Both the position numbers and the translations under genes were made by a program. A stretch of 64,000 nt of DNA from Marchantia polymorpha subsp. ruderalis (lineage: Eukaryota > Streptophyta > Marchantiopsida > Marchantiales > Marchantiaceae). Each line of letters begins with the position of its first letter. The first letter of the stretch is position 1. A model generated the notes under the pieces. It searched no databases, was not told where the DNA came from, and saw only the letters and a list, made by a program, of their open reading frames with translations. The DNA lies in contig AP031353.1 of assembly GCA_037833965.1 (NCBI GenBank), positions 26,972,501 to 27,036,500 of the forward strand, read 5' to 3'. Of this stretch, positions 37,491 to 50,499 are shown in pieces.

Positions 37491-39355
37491 CTAGTTGAGA
37501 CAAGATATATTGACCTACGTAATCTTCTCAACAAAGGTTTTTAACAACTTCAGCGTGAAGATAATTGTCCACATTCACAGAGTATAATGTAGGGCTTGCT
37601 GAAACTACAAATAGAAACATATAGATTGTAGATTTCTAGATGAAATTTTGAAAAAAGAGAAAAAAATGATAACTCATGTTTTGACTACAAGAACAAAATA
37701 TGAATTCTTATTTGACATGCTAAAACTGTAAAATTATTTCAGTCTTTTCTTCACAAATTAGGTGTGAATCTATTCACAATTTTTATCAAGAAGTACATCA
37801 AAGATTTTGATAGTGTTCAGCTATTTAATTGTACTATATCCGTCATATCTTTCATTGATAAAATTTTATATTTCAAATTTAATCGGAAATCATGTCTAGA
37901 GCAATACAAAATCTAGTGTATATCGTCTAATAATATATCAATAAAGATTCACATCATCCTTCCATCATCAAAGGCTGTGAAATCTCACGTGAATAAATAA
38001 TAACATTAAAAAATTTAGATGAATATATGAAAAATATTAGAGTTGAGTGGTCAAATGAAATCTTCTTTGATATTTAATAACATCACACCACAATCAAACC
38101 GTGTTCAGAAAAAGTAATAAAGATAAAAACAAAAATGTGACAAGCATTAGAAATAATACTAGTAGATGACAATACAAATACAAGACAAGTTCACAATCAT
38201 TCATGGTGGTCGAATGCATCCTTTGTCATACCAAATGGAGAAAAGCCAACTAACACTTGATTGAATGACAATTGTATAATACCAATAGCATTTGGCCAAA
38301 TGTAAGATCAATCTATACTCTCACAAATAATATTAAATAAATACTTCTCATATAAAAATCTCTAATATGATAAAAACAGGTCATGACAATTTTAATGATT
38401 AAAAATGTGACATCTCCAATAAAATATGCAAAAACGTTTTGCCTATTACAATGAAACATACCTCATCTTCCTCATTTAATAAAAACTCTATTGCAATTGT
38501 TCTTTTGATACTCATTTGTAGATGGATGGATGTCTATTGAGCAAAACATAAATAATCTTCATGATTAGTTTAATTAACCATAGAGGAAGATTATAAGCTT
38601 GAGCAACTCTTAGACCCTCTAAGCTTCTGTGAGATCCTAAACTGTGACACTCAAGCAACAGCTAAAGCATTTCATGATCATTACCGCTGTAGCATAAGCT
38701 AAAAATCATTGTGAAATATTATAAATAAAGCCCATATGAATCCCTCGATGTAATTACACATCAATATGAAAAATGAATAAATGAATATAATATCATGTAA
38801 AAATAACTGTAAAATAACTGTACATGGTAATCCAGTCTCAAAGAACAATAGACCATAAATTGAATCACTTGAAACCCTTCTCATGATTCTCACTATCAAC
38901 GAAAACATCCGTGATGATTTCTTTTAACTCGAGATGATAAATCTACACATGGCACCTCAATCACCTATGACACCGTAGATACGGAATATTTCACATCGCT
39001 GTAGGAAACGACTGAAGGTAGTGAAACCAAAATTTGCTCAGTCGACAAATCTACAGATGGCTTCCAAAATACCGCTGAGACCGTTGACATTGAGTATCAC
39101 ACGTTGCTATAGACATAACGAGTGAAGGTATTGAAACCCAAGCCTGATGAGAAAAAAACATGGCACACAGAACTTTCTGTCGTATTGTTTTTCGCATTTC
39201 CTAACCACAAACACAAAAATATATATGCAGTATTGTATACTTGAAATCCAAAAACTTGTCCCTTCCTATTCAACGTAGCCATGCATCATCTGGACGTGTT
39301 CATGATCGATCTCAAAAAAAAACATCAGGTGCCCTAGGGAAAAATAACCAATAAG

Positions 39356-39598
39356 GTGTACGTAAGCGAAAGACGTAAATTGCTAACGTTAGCAAAAAAA
39401 ACAAGAATGGAGCATCAGAAAAAAACTGAGAGCCAACAGGGACTTAAGAAAAGACCTCAAGCGCAGGGGGTTAGCCTTTTTGAATACAAGGTTAATCCTC
39501 GTAACATTTATTATGTTCGACATGCGGAGGATTTTATCGTCGGGGTCCAGGGAGATAAAGCCTTTACCAAGGGCGAAAATGGATTGTTCTTATATTAA
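39356..39598 (+). pseudogene. Group II intron-type reverse transcriptase/maturase fragment
   Basis: An open frame whose C-terminal half reads NIYYVRHAEDFIVGVQGDKA. This resembles the RT catalytic block of organellar intron maturases (Y-[I/V]-R-Y-A-D-D-F-x-x-G), with Y-A-D-D changed to H-A-E-D, so the catalytic site would be dead. The preceding basic stretch (KKTRMEHQKKTESQQGLKKR) also fits such proteins. It is most simply a fragment of mitochondrial DNA in the nucleus, but a nuclear maturase relic is possible. No other organellar sequence was recognised beside it. Confidence 0.5.
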
Positions 39599-40899
39599 GT
39601 TTTATCGTATCATTTCCAGACATACATTTGACCTATTTTTGATAGTGAAGAGTGTCTAACACACCCCTAATGACACAAATTGATAATTTCTTCCCGGCAC
39701 ATTCCGCATACATAATTCTTTCTGTACCATTGCAGTCAATTTCTAAATTTTAATGGAGTTGATCATCATTTCTTTTCTCTTGACGAAATACAACTCACAA
39801 CGGTTGTCATGCTACTCGTGTTTCCGAAAGTTAAACCCATCATCTCCCTTCATCATCACATTTCCAAATTCGCTAGAGGGGTTCGAAGAACAAACGTGTT
39901 CAGGCATGAAGGGAAGCGCAGTGTCGTCGGGACCTCCCTTCCAACACTACGATCTTGCAGCTGACCTTCAAGAGACTCTCTCGTCTGGGTATATGATGTC
40001 ACATCTCCTAGGGAACTGTGTGTTCATAGTCAGTGTGTGTGACATCAAGGGCTTCAGATCTTAGGAAACCCACTGACTCACAGGCGGGCTGCAGATTTCA
40101 TTTTTTTTCAGTTTTTCTTCACATGTGGACTGGACTGCGTGGTATTTACCGTTTTAAGGAGTTGGCATACCTTAAATACACTTCATAATAACTCGCATCA
40201 AGCCCGCTCGGAGCTCTAAGAACATGAAAAGCAGAACGCACTCAGTAACCCTGTTTGAAGTTAAGAGGGCATCACGGTAAAACAAAGCAGGAAAGCGGAA
40301 AACGGCTCCTTCCCAATTAACGATTCGTTCTTAGAATCGTTCTATGGACGATGTGGACAATGTCAAGTGTGGTGTCTTACTTCCTGAAATCTAAGAAAAC
40401 TTGCTAGAACTATCTTCTCGAGAATAGTCATCGATAAAAAGACAGGTACAAAGTAATAAACACAACAACCCAAAACATCACAGTGACATGAAATCCAGAC
40501 GAGTCCAACCAGCTATGTACAGCAACAAAGTCTGGGAACTCCGTGCCTTGCGTTCTCAAGATATGACAAGGGCAGGGGGGAGATCGTAGATAAGTGTCAT
40601 GAAACCTAAAGCTTTGTTGAACCCAGCTTCGCACGCATGTAGATCAGGGTCAAATGATATAAACATCTATCCTACTAGAACTGACGATCTGTGTCCCGTC
40701 AAGATACTCTTAAGCACTAATGTACACCACCTTAGAAGTGAATTAATATAACAGATATCAAGTTGCTTGCTAAATCTCAGAAAGGCCTTCTTGGAAACAA
40801 TCTCGAAGTACCTGAGTACTTAATAGCTCCGATCAGTCACGTTCTATCGGAAAGGTCTGTCGACTAATAATGGAAGGGCATTTACAATTGTCCAGAAAC

Positions 40900-43800
40900 T
40901 CATTCAGAATCGCTGTCACTTATGTATGGGCAGGAACCGTCCTCGACATTAGCCAATGGGTTGTAAAATGGGTTCTCTGGATCAGTACACCCAGGCACTA
41001 GATCAAGCTCGCAACGGTCACCCTGCATGAACAGAACATGTGATGAGGTTTGTCACCAATGCTTTATTTGCTTCTAGCAATACCTGATAAAATACGAGGT
41101 TACAAAAGTGTAAAACGGAATGAAAATCCAGTAGAGGAGTACGTTACCCCTTCAATTGTCAAATTGGCCGGAAAAGAGCAGCGATCCTGGACGAAAGTTG
41201 GTTCGGGGTAGATTGCACTTTCACAAGCTCCTTCGTGTGCGAGGGCCTGGGCGAGACCCTGTAACGCAAGAATATTAAGGTCAGTACTACCACTACGAAT
41301 GAAAGCAATATTCAGTCCACTGTATGTTAGCATAAGTACTCTTCCCAGTCATCGAGAATTAGCTCACCGCATACTTTTGCTATTCAGTTGCAAGCTTTGC
41401 TGCAGATAAGTTTAATATGCTATACGTTAACAAAGAAAGCCCTCGTAAATGTTTAACTGTTATGATGACTAGAATCTCAAAAATCGAGTAAACAAACTAC
41501 GTTTAGAGTAAAACGAGGACTTTTGTGCCTTCATTGTCACATCACTAGACGATATGACAATGAAAGCCAGCAAATATCTTCAATAGTCCCCAGGGGTGAA
41601 AGTAGAGAAGTAATTTGTGTCAGTCAATTTGTGTGGTCAGTTCTAGCCTGACCATAAACTGAAGCATCGTCATTCACCATTTGATAAAGAACGTGTGAAT
41701 TCGAACCCTCAGTGAGGGCTTATAACAAGCAATTTCTCATAGTGCCCAAATGAAGGTAACAATTTCAGCTTAACATTTTGTGGGCACTCTATCATGATAA
41801 GCTGTCTCCCCCAGAGTAGAGTTCATTATATCCTGTTGTCCAACATGATAACATGTATAGCTGGCTTTTTCAACTGGCATAGCTTCTATTGACGAGCCCA
41901 GAAAGTGTGGAGAAACCACTTTCAGCATTGTGCCAGAAAACTGTACCTCATTGAAGAAGCTCACAGGTTCATTCTTCCACTTGGCAGGGGTCACAAATTT
42001 CAGTTTGTATGGCCCATCCCAACTCGCGCCGTCAGTAAAGGAGAACTCTAAAGAGAGAGCTGTAAAAAAAAAGTGCAAGAATTATAACATAGCCAAACTT
42101 CCATCAGAAACAACTTTGCGTATGGGGCGGGACGAAAAACTCATATCAGGAGCTACGTTACACGTTCGTGTCATGTGAAACAAGTTCACTGATAGAGAGA
42201 GAACCCTCACCATGTTCAGGCACGTTGATCTTAATTACATAAAAAGGTTCACATCTAGCACCACGCTCCTTTTTGGTCATGATTCTGGGCTCCCCACCAC
42301 ACATGATTGGTTGATTGAATCCTCCTGTTATTAAGAAAAACGCAATTTGTATAGGTCAATACAAAATATAGTGCTACTATACATGTAGTGACTATTACAT
42401 CTACAGAAGTGAGTTGAGCTCGACAGATAGTTGTCCCTGCAGGTGTAATACGACCAGATAAGTCTCTGATCTACAGAAGTAATGTTCCAAATGAGGAAGA
42501 TAAGTTACGGCAATGCTACTGCCAAATCATGTTAGCAACCATTTGATGTTTCACACTGGTCAACCCTGCTAGGTTTTAATGATAATCTCTCAAAAACGGT
42601 GTAGAGTGAAGTAGAAGAGAAAGATGTGAAGAACAAACCATTAAACCCAATGCCGTATTCGGTCCTAGGTACCAGATTGCTCCCGGCAGGATTGAAGAAT
42701 ATTGTGAGAAGCTCCCCCTGACGTTTTCAAGGACAAGGTTAGGACAGCGATTGGCTCCGAAGAACAAAGGAAGTTTCGACTCAATGTAGCTTTCCAGATC
42801 CTCACTCTCTACATCTTCGTAGACCAATTTTGCACTTTTCCTCCAGTCTTATGTTATAATTATAGATCTCAGGAACAGGCACCTATGACTGAGATCTATG
42901 ATAGAGCATACTTAGTAGAATCTCGGTATCAAAATCACGAAGAAAAATACAGTTATTTTAAATCATGTCATGGCCGGGACAAGGATGTCTGAAGCAAAAG
43001 GATAGACTCGCAAGAAGCCGGAGAGGACAGGACAGGCACAGTGACTAATGTGCCGAAAAGCTAATGCAGTTGATGGGCTCGATATATACAAATATATACT
43101 TTATCACAAAGAAAACGCAAGCAGGGCTAGCCAACCTTGCCGACTTGGTTGATCAAGCCTTTACTTTCTGCAGTTTTCATGTATACTATGGAAATCAGGA
43201 AAAACTCACAGCTGTCGGAGGGTGGCCATTTTGAGTCTCCCAGAAGACGCAGGAGGACCCCATTTCAAAGTCTGCCCATGTTGGTAAGGCGTATCTGTTG
43301 CGTAAAAATGACAAACATTAGTCTTGCCAAAAGGTCTGCACATATTTAGTTGAAGATTATGATCTAGCTCCTCTTTCCATTATATGTCAGCTACTCAGAA
43401 GCACCTGACGTATAATATGCTTCTTGAGTGCGGCTGCCTGTTGTACTGATTTCCTCGTCAGTACTCCACTAGTTGTGGAGACCAAACCCGTCGAGTCCAA
43501 TATGAACGATGACTAGGCTTTGTTGTGTTTCTTTGCCTTCACCTCAATATCTGCTCGCTTGACTGACGGAAAAAAGTTTATCAGCGCCCCTAACCTCGTC
43601 ATATTGTTACATGATTCAGCTTACACTCTAATATTCGACCAAAGGCAGTCTCTTCCCTACAAGGGTAACCTGAAGGCCTCCACCGTCAAACATCAAGAAA
43701 GTCAACATCAAGAAGGACTGAATAATTTAGTCTTTCGAACCTCAACGACACGATATAACGTAATTTCAACTTACGTTTCAGCACCCTTGACAACCATAGC

Positions 43801-44771
43801 CGTCGCATAAACCTTTCCAGCAAAGGACCTCTGGCTCCTTGGCTGCACACTCGGCAGTGCGACCATCTGTCGGAATTTCTTCGTGTCTGCAACAGTGAGC
43901 AAGTTTGAAAGATGATAACGACGAAAGTGGTATCCTTATGAGACTAGACAAGAAACAGGGCCTGAGTGACAGTTGTTTATTAAAATGACCACGCCTGAGT
44001 TCAGGAAAGTTTGACAACATTCGTTCTGACTGGATTCAAGCACGCTGCGAAGATGCAGCGACGTCTACTAATCTCAAGAAGAACTACTGACAGTCCAAAA
44101 TTCATTCTGGACAAACAAAATCAACCAGAGGATCCGTGTTTCAGGCCGTCGGAGCAGGAAGTTGAGGCGGAAGGCCTACTCAGACCCCCCAGCCTTCCAA
44201 AGGTCTGAAATCAAATGATCGCTGACCATGGTAGAGAATAAGAAAAGAAGGCTTCGGATCATTCGCCTGACTTTCGACGGGCATGCACTGCTTCCCAACT
44301 TCCCGGCCCACATGTCTAATCTGCAAGATCCTAGTGGGCAACGTTCCAATTCTTTCACTCGGACAACTTATGGCTCAGTAGCATTGAATAAAAACAACGC
44401 ACATGACAAAGAACTGTCATGATCCAGAACCCGTCGATCAATGGCCCGGGAAGAAGGTACATGACGAACTACGACAAGGGCTCTGAGCCAACGGTGAATC
44501 ACTCCTGAACGCCCAAAATTCCCAAGGTTGGATCTACTGTGCATCTGCCCAGAAGCATGTTATTCGAAACCACAAAGTCAGGCACGCAGGATGGCGACCA
44601 TCGTCACGAAACAGGACAGAGGAAGAAGCGAAAACGGGGAAGGAGAGAGACCGACATACCCAAGCTTTTGAGGGTACATTGGGTTCGAGGAGAGGTGGAA
44701 GCAGCCCTTGATGACGCAGGGCCTGCTGTGCAATTCGCACAAGAAGCGGGAATTGTAAAAACTGAAGCCAT
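40900..44771 (-). CDS. Conserved plant protein, predicted plastid-targeted, unknown function
   Basis: Exons: 44771-44660, 43886-43775, 43294-43210, 42717-42639, 42324-42211, 42059-41947, 41258-41148, 41022-40900; all junctions have GT-AG and continuous phase, giving 282 residues. Residues 1 to about 65 ([20 protein letters not shown]... then [14 protein letters not shown]) are S/A/T/R-rich and lack acids, as in transit peptides. The mature part holds [10 protein letters not shown] (76-85), [11 protein letters not shown] (132-142), [33 protein letters not shown], then a cysteine-rich end: [12 protein letters not shown] (243-254), [11 protein letters not shown] (263-273) and an acidic tail SDSDSE. 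I recognise this as a family shared by land plants but cannot name a biochemical role; Cys pairs in the C-terminal motif could be structural. An internal ATG at 43866 could give a shorter product, but exon 1 is in phase and supplies a better targeting sequence. Confidence 0.85.
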
Positions 44772-45600
44772 GTCTGCGTCCCAATTTGCGGGAGCTCGAC
44801 TCCTCCCTCACTCTGCCTTCCTCCTCTCTCTCTCGATCGAGAATGCTTCAGCTGCACTGAGCTGAACGGAGCTGAGCTGGTCGGAAATGGAGAGAGCACG
44901 TCGCACCCTCTCCAGGCAAATAGCAGCAAGGCTATGTGGAGCCAAGCGAAGCGAGGCCAAGGCTGAGCTAACCTCAATCGTTTGATAGTCTAATGCGATG
45001 CTGATAGTGAGTTAGAGGCCGAAAACGTTCTTTGAGTCGCCGCTTCACTGAAAGGAACTCAGGTGACCTGACCTTTCGAAATCAGGCCTGATCCAGATTA
45101 AATTATGGCACTCTTAACTTGGCACTGGCACGAAGGGGAATGACAGTTTTCGAGCGTTTGCTTGCACAGGCCATCTTTTCTCGAGCTGCAATTCTAGACC
45201 TCACTCTGCGGCATTTAGATATTATTCCCCCTTTATCCACAACGAGTCCAACGAGCGGACCTTCTTCGCACGCAAACAAAGCTCTGAGTCTCCATGCACG
45301 GCGACTTGCATAGCGACTGTTGCTCGCAGGCTTACCGGTTGAGCCCGTGGCTCGGCGGAGAAGATTCCACGTTGACTCTAGAAAGCGGTTGTGCACACTG
45401 TACTCTATTATTTTAGATCGGTTTTTGCCCTTTCGTCTGACTTTTTGCATTCAACCTCTTTAATCTGAAGAATTTCGATCAAGCTTGTATGTGTTCCAGA
45501 TTCACGAAAAAAATCAGCTACATCATGGTTGAAGGTACTTTAACAAGCGGGTCCCTATAAAAAAAACCTGTGTGTAGATTTTCTTTCCTGGTCATATGTG
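44772..45600 (-). promoter_or_regulatory. Upstream region of the plastid-protein gene
   Basis: Immediately upstream (on the minus strand) lies a GC-richer stretch with CTCTCTCTCT-type pyrimidine runs on the plus strand (44820-44840) and GAGCTGAACGGAGCTGAGCTG repeats (44870s). It probably holds the leader and promoter. Open frames on both strands at 45103-45450 match nothing and overlap each other, so I do not call them. Confidence 0.35.
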
Positions 45601-45649
45601 TTAGTGTGAGTATAGTTGAAAACCTTGATGCAAATAAAGAGAACTCGAA

Positions 45650-45880
45650 TGTGAAGTGTTATGGAGAGGAGGGGGAACTTAAGATTGTTGAAGAAGGGGG
45701 GAAAATGACAGGTTAGTGGAGGGAAACCAGGGACAGTTGAGAGAGGATAACCAAGGATCGTTGAAAAAGAGGAAAGATCAATTGTTTAGAACAGCCGAAC
45801 CAAGTTTTAGTGAAGAAAGTAAAAGAAGTGACATTGAGAAGAAGGCAATCTTGAAGAAGTGAAAGGAAGTATTGTTGAGA
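45650..45880 (+). repeat. Purine-rich tract with recurring GTTGA(A/G)
   Basis: The plus strand is dominated by A and G, with GTTGAAGAAGG, GTTGAGAGAGG, GTTGAAAAAGAGG and similar phrases at irregular spacing. It looks like an old degenerate simple repeat. The opposite strand is open for 144 codons (46147-45713), but its composition is explained by the tract. Confidence 0.55.
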
Positions 45881-46679
45881 GAAATCGCTGAATGTAGAAT
45901 TGTTACAATAATAAAAGGTTAAAAATACCTTATATGAGATAAAGAAGTTGTATATGTTGTAAAAGCGCATTATTTCAATCATAGTGTGGGCACAAACTTT
46001 AGCATGTGTATAAAGCTCAAACTTAGAATCAATCTCCATGTAGGTTTCAGGGGAGTAAGTAGTGCGAGGGAAAATATTGCATTTGATCATGTTAATACTG
46101 TTGTTGGAAGTCACGTGGATATGATATTGTAACATGAGTAGCAGCAATTTTAATTAAGTTTTCATTTACTATTATATATCGAGATACATTATTGCAATGA
46201 TGCTTTTATAAATTATGATAAACATGGTTGAAGAATTTATGCTCGGGTTAGAACTAGATCTGTTAAGTGAGAGGAAATATACATTTAAATTTTAGTCTAT
46301 ATAAGGATATGAATAAATCTTTTTGATATCATAAAAGTCTAAGTTTGCTTGGCGGCACAAAAAAATTTTACAGTCAAACTTCTTTTCAATAGCAGGTGAA
46401 GATTTGCATGGCAATTTGATTGTTGGATTTTTTGGCAATTTGATTGTTGATAAAACTAGTGTTGATTGAGCAATCTTTTGAAAATTGTAGATGGCAATGC
46501 GGTTAATATGACGGTAAACATTAAGCTCTTAACTTTCTAAGATTTAGAGAAAAGCTCACTAGAAGATGAAAACATAAACTCTCAAGATGAGGTATACTAG
46601 CCATGATTCTCATCTCCTCAATATAGCTCTTATCAACAAGTATTAGAAGATAAGATCTCATCCCCATCATCCAATTCAC

Positions 46680-47215
46680 TTCTACTGTATTGATGACATA
46701 GCGGATATACCTAATGAGCACATTGATTGATGGCGCGTTGCTACTAATGCATTCAATCTTTACCTAAGAAGCATACGGATTGCTGACATATACTTTCCAA
46801 CTAACTAACTAAATAACATATTCAACTAGAGCACACATTGCTGATATGGCATTGTAGATTTTTCAATATACTCTACTCTACTCAATCTTGAGTAACATCT
46901 ATTTTAGTTCTATGTAACTAAAAATGGTTACAGTTTACTATGAAAGTAAAGTATGTATTAATCAATATGTTAATAGATAATGACATGTCAACATTTAATT
47001 TACTTTTAGTATTATACTCTATTCTATCAATCTACTAATAATGAAATGAATGATGGATGTAAGATTTTATCTTCTTATATTTGTTTATAGTAGCCATATA
47101 AGGAATGAAATAATCGTTCTATCAACCTCTTATATTCAAAATTATGTTTCAATTTTGAATGATCTATTCTCTTAATTCTTAGTATTACAATATTTCATAA
47201 TACATTATTACTTAT
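46680..47215 (+). repeat. Dispersed LTR-like repeat, copy 3
   Basis: Units with GAGCACATTGATTGATGGCG, CTACTAATGCATTCAATC and CATACGGATTGCTGACATAT correspond to the tandem units of copy 2. After about 250 bases follows AATGAATGATGGATGTAAGA and a tail like those of the other copies. It is more diverged than copy 2. From 47215 to 49016 the sequence is very AT-rich with nothing else definable. Confidence 0.5.
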
Positions 47216-49016
47216 GACATTTGAGACTGATTAATATTTTTAAAATATATTATACTTTATTTATTTTAGTCTTCTTATTAAAATGAATTTTGACATGAAT
47301 TTTGTTTGAAGTTAAAATCGATTGTTCACATAATACTTTATATATATACATAGTAATGTGATGTATTAACACTCCAACATTTTTCATTTAAAAAAAATAT
47401 CTATCATTTATCAATATTTTATATAATTTTGTGTGTATATTTGTTTCTTAAAATATTTCAAATTTTTATAATTTCAAAAAAATTTGAAAGCTTATGTTGG
47501 ACTTCAAATTGGCTTGAATAGTTAACTTTGGTTTTTGTTGAGGTTAACTCTTTTTTTTTGGGTACATTTATATTTCTGTCGGCTGTAGCTAGTATGTTAC
47601 TCCCGCTATATGGTTTATCAAAGTCATCTCACTTTGGCCGTGAATGTAATCTGAAGCTGGACCACGTACTCACGTGTGTACTCAATATGTTTCACTTATG
47701 TACATTCATCTCTGTTTATCACTTTAAGTAGTTTTCTTTCTAAAGTTTTGAACAAAAACTATTATGAATATCACTTCAAAATTTATCACAAAATATCATA
47801 TAACTAATGGAGATTACAATAACTAAGATACAAGTCAAAAAACTTATTATTATGAGTCAACTCATAACTTACATCATTTTAATTAGTTTGATCACAATTT
47901 ATTATATTAAATAGACAACAATTATATATTTAAAAAGTAATAGTTCTAAGTGACACAATTAAAATTTTCAATAAATTCATACTGTGTGTTACTGTGCATC
48001 AACAACGAGCTAAATCACATTTTTATGACTTGATTATATTTTTTTTCATTGTGTTTTTTTGTAATTTAATTTATATTGTAATAACATGTTTATATATTGA
48101 TTTGACATTACTGTTGGAATCAACAAGAAAAGTTAATCATTGATATTATTCAAATATATGATGAATGAATATATTTTTTATAAAGGATGGTAATGTAAAT
48201 ATTAATCAGATGTAGATGATTCATAATTTATTATTGATTATGTTTTAAATTTAGATAAATATTTTCACCTAATTTTTTTAATAAATAACCTACTTATGAT
48301 TAAATTTCATCATATATAGTATTATCCACATGATTGATGGTTGAGTGATTCAATACTTTTTCATGCTTAGGAAAGAAGTAACAAGATTTGTATGTGATTT
48401 TTACTTTAAGAGTTGATGGGAAAAAAATGAACTAAGTGATTTTGTAGAAGTATTAAATAAATTTTACATTGTACATGTCATCATAATTGTAAGACTTGAA
48501 TTGCTAGTTTTGAAACGCATAAGTACACACAATATATATACATACATACATGTATAATTGCAAAAGTCACATTACATTTTTTGTAATCAGAATATTAAAG
48601 TCAAAAAGTCAAATAATAACTTAGATATTTCACAAAAGTTCACATTAAAATAATTAAAAAACTATTTTTTCAAATATGATTAGAAATTTTACGTGAAAAT
48701 ATCACTACTTATTTTTATGTTATATAAATTAAAAATGTACACAGGCTCTAGTTGATCACAACAAAAAGTCTAGCATGCTCAAACTTTGAGCAAAAAAAAA
48801 TTTGATTTTTGTTGTTTATTAGAATAAATGAAGATATTGAAAAATTTAAAATTTATATTCCTAAACTTAAATTTTCAAAATTTTCAAAATTAACCATTTT
48901 GAAAAATTTAAAATTTTATTTTGCTATATTTTTGAAATGTTTAAATTATTTGAAATATAGTACATAGATTGATTTTACAAGCGATGCAGAAGTTTGTCTT
49001 CCTTATTGGAACAATA

Positions 49017-50470
49017 ATGTTTTTTCGATGTACAGCATGTACAGCATCGCCAAGGAAATGCCGTTATCCGTCGACACCTTGAAAGCTTACCACTTGAGAC
49101 GTTTGATTCGGTGTGTAACTTCGGATGACGAAAACTATTTTATGTTCTTCGTCTCGATGCAAACAAATAGAACTTTTTTGATTCCTTTCATTCTGGTATA
49201 TGGTTGTGACACGGGAACGTATAGCTTGCAGTAGAAAGCCTGGTGGTGTTTTCATTCATCTTCACAATCCGCCTTGTCTTTCTATCCCAGGTTCTGCCCT
49301 AGCTGCAGAATTCTCTTTTTGGATATGCCAAGCCAACTCGAGAAGCCAACCTTGGTTCAACTCATATCAGGGAAACTACTAGTTTGCACGCTAATTCAAG
49401 CCAACGCAAGCTTTAGTGTTTGTTGAAGACATCCATATTAAATTATGAACCCGTATAGACTTTTTATACGTATTGAAAGTCAGTAACTTGTGCTATAGCG
49501 TAAAGCACTCAAAAGTACCCACTGGAAAGTCCTCCGTGATTGGACAAAGCTGGCAGCGTCTTTCCGTATATGAAATTGGAGATCTCAATCTCTCCTGGAA
49601 CGCTGAGGTGATCCGTGCCTTGAATATTTCAGATATTGATCCTTGCCGACGAGGCTCTGGAGGATAGTGTGGTCAATGCTGATTCCAGATCGTTAGCTAC
49701 GCTTTTGCTAATTCGTGATATTCAGGTATCGTATCTCAACTGTCCACTTGGTTAATCCGTCCTAGATATGCATGAAACTTTCGGTTTTTTCTGTAGACTG
49801 CCATCTAATCGTCCATCGAGATCTGGAAGTGGAAAATCTCTAATCTTTGTAGTTGTATCATGATCACTCCGTTCACTTCTATTCTCTGCTCAACAGTCAA
49901 AGCGATTGCCGCACCAAGCATCTAAACATGTACAAGTGCGTGCTGCGGGGGCCTCACAAAGTTCTTGGATACGTGAAATGCAACAAGCATCGGATCAGTC
50001 CATCATCATTAGCGAAATTTTAGACTCCCGGACCAAAAATCTCGTGTCAGTCTCAAAGATAAGTGACTACGTTCTGTCCAATGAGCTTGTGAGCATGGCG
50101 TTAGCAATGGTGGCTGAAGAGAAGCAGATCAACCGCGTCCTGGAGGAGCTTTTTGCAGAAGAGGTAATCCATTGCATAAAGCCCTCACTCCTGTATTCTT
50201 GTGCCAAGAGCTGACTGGGCTTTCTGGATGTGCTGTTATCTACGAAGGTAGTTGCAGTGGAATTGCATCTTTTCCTGTTCTTGGTATCGCTAGCATCTTC
50301 ATTACAGAGAAGTGAAGTCGAGAGCTGTGGCCTTGACGCAGGGAAATGAAATGTACATTCGGCCGGGAGAAATGTATCTATATGATCAAGAAGAGTTGAG
50401 TTTTTATGACATCATGGCCCGTGCAAGGCAAAGACACGAGATGACAGATGAGCAGATGTTTTTTCGATGT
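49017..50470 (+). pseudogene. CASTOR/POLLUX ion-channel gene fragment, 3' part, bracketed by 15-bp repeats
   Basis: Four exons in phase: 49036-49110 (QGNAVIRRHLESLPLETFDS), 49633-49725 (ILILADEALEDSVVNADSRS then LATLLLIRDIQ), 49897-50163 (SWIREMQQASDQ, ISEILDSRTKNLVSVSKISD, YVLSNELVSMALAMVAEE, LEELFAEE) and from 50342 (GNEMYIRPGEMYLYDQEELS, FYDIMARARQRHE). This is the cytosolic RCK-like C-terminal region of CASTOR/POLLUX/DMI1 channels, which carry nuclear-envelope ion currents needed for symbiotic calcium spiking. The pore and N-terminal half are absent, and after RQRHE the usual ending is replaced by an unrelated 18-residue tail to a stop at 50495-50497. ATGTTTTTTCGATGT occurs at both edges (49017-49031, 50456-50470). 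Introns are retained, so the source was genomic DNA. The frame is not otherwise damaged. Confidence 0.82.
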
Positions 50471-50499
50471 GTAATGATGTACACCAAGAACAATTAAAT

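Noticed and set aside
41690-41740. Possible tRNA B-box (GGGTTCGAATTC on the minus strand)
   Set aside because: No A-box at the right distance and no cloverleaf could be drawn.
42576-42827. 83-codon minus-strand frame [13 protein letters not shown] as an exon
   Set aside because: The conserved protein is in a different frame of the same stretch (42717-42639), entered through an AG acceptor with correct phase. The other frame is mostly intron.
43210-43294. Apparent frameshift in exon 3 of the plastid-protein gene
   Set aside because: My first reading of a homopolymer was off by one; the overlapping plus-strand translation shows four Cs, which gives a continuous frame through the exon.
44534-44977. 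147-codon minus-strand frame beginning MRLAQPWPRF
   Set aside because: It overlaps exon 1 of the plastid-protein gene in another frame. The exon in the other frame has a transit-like sequence and an exact phase match to exon 2.
45103-45450. 115-codon basic open frame on the minus strand with an overlapping plus-strand frame
   Set aside because: No family resemblance, no splice context, and the two strands compete; likely chance in a GC-richer patch.
45713-46147. 144-codon minus-strand open frame
   Set aside because: It lies opposite a purine-rich degenerate repeat, so the lack of stops follows from composition, and no domain is visible.
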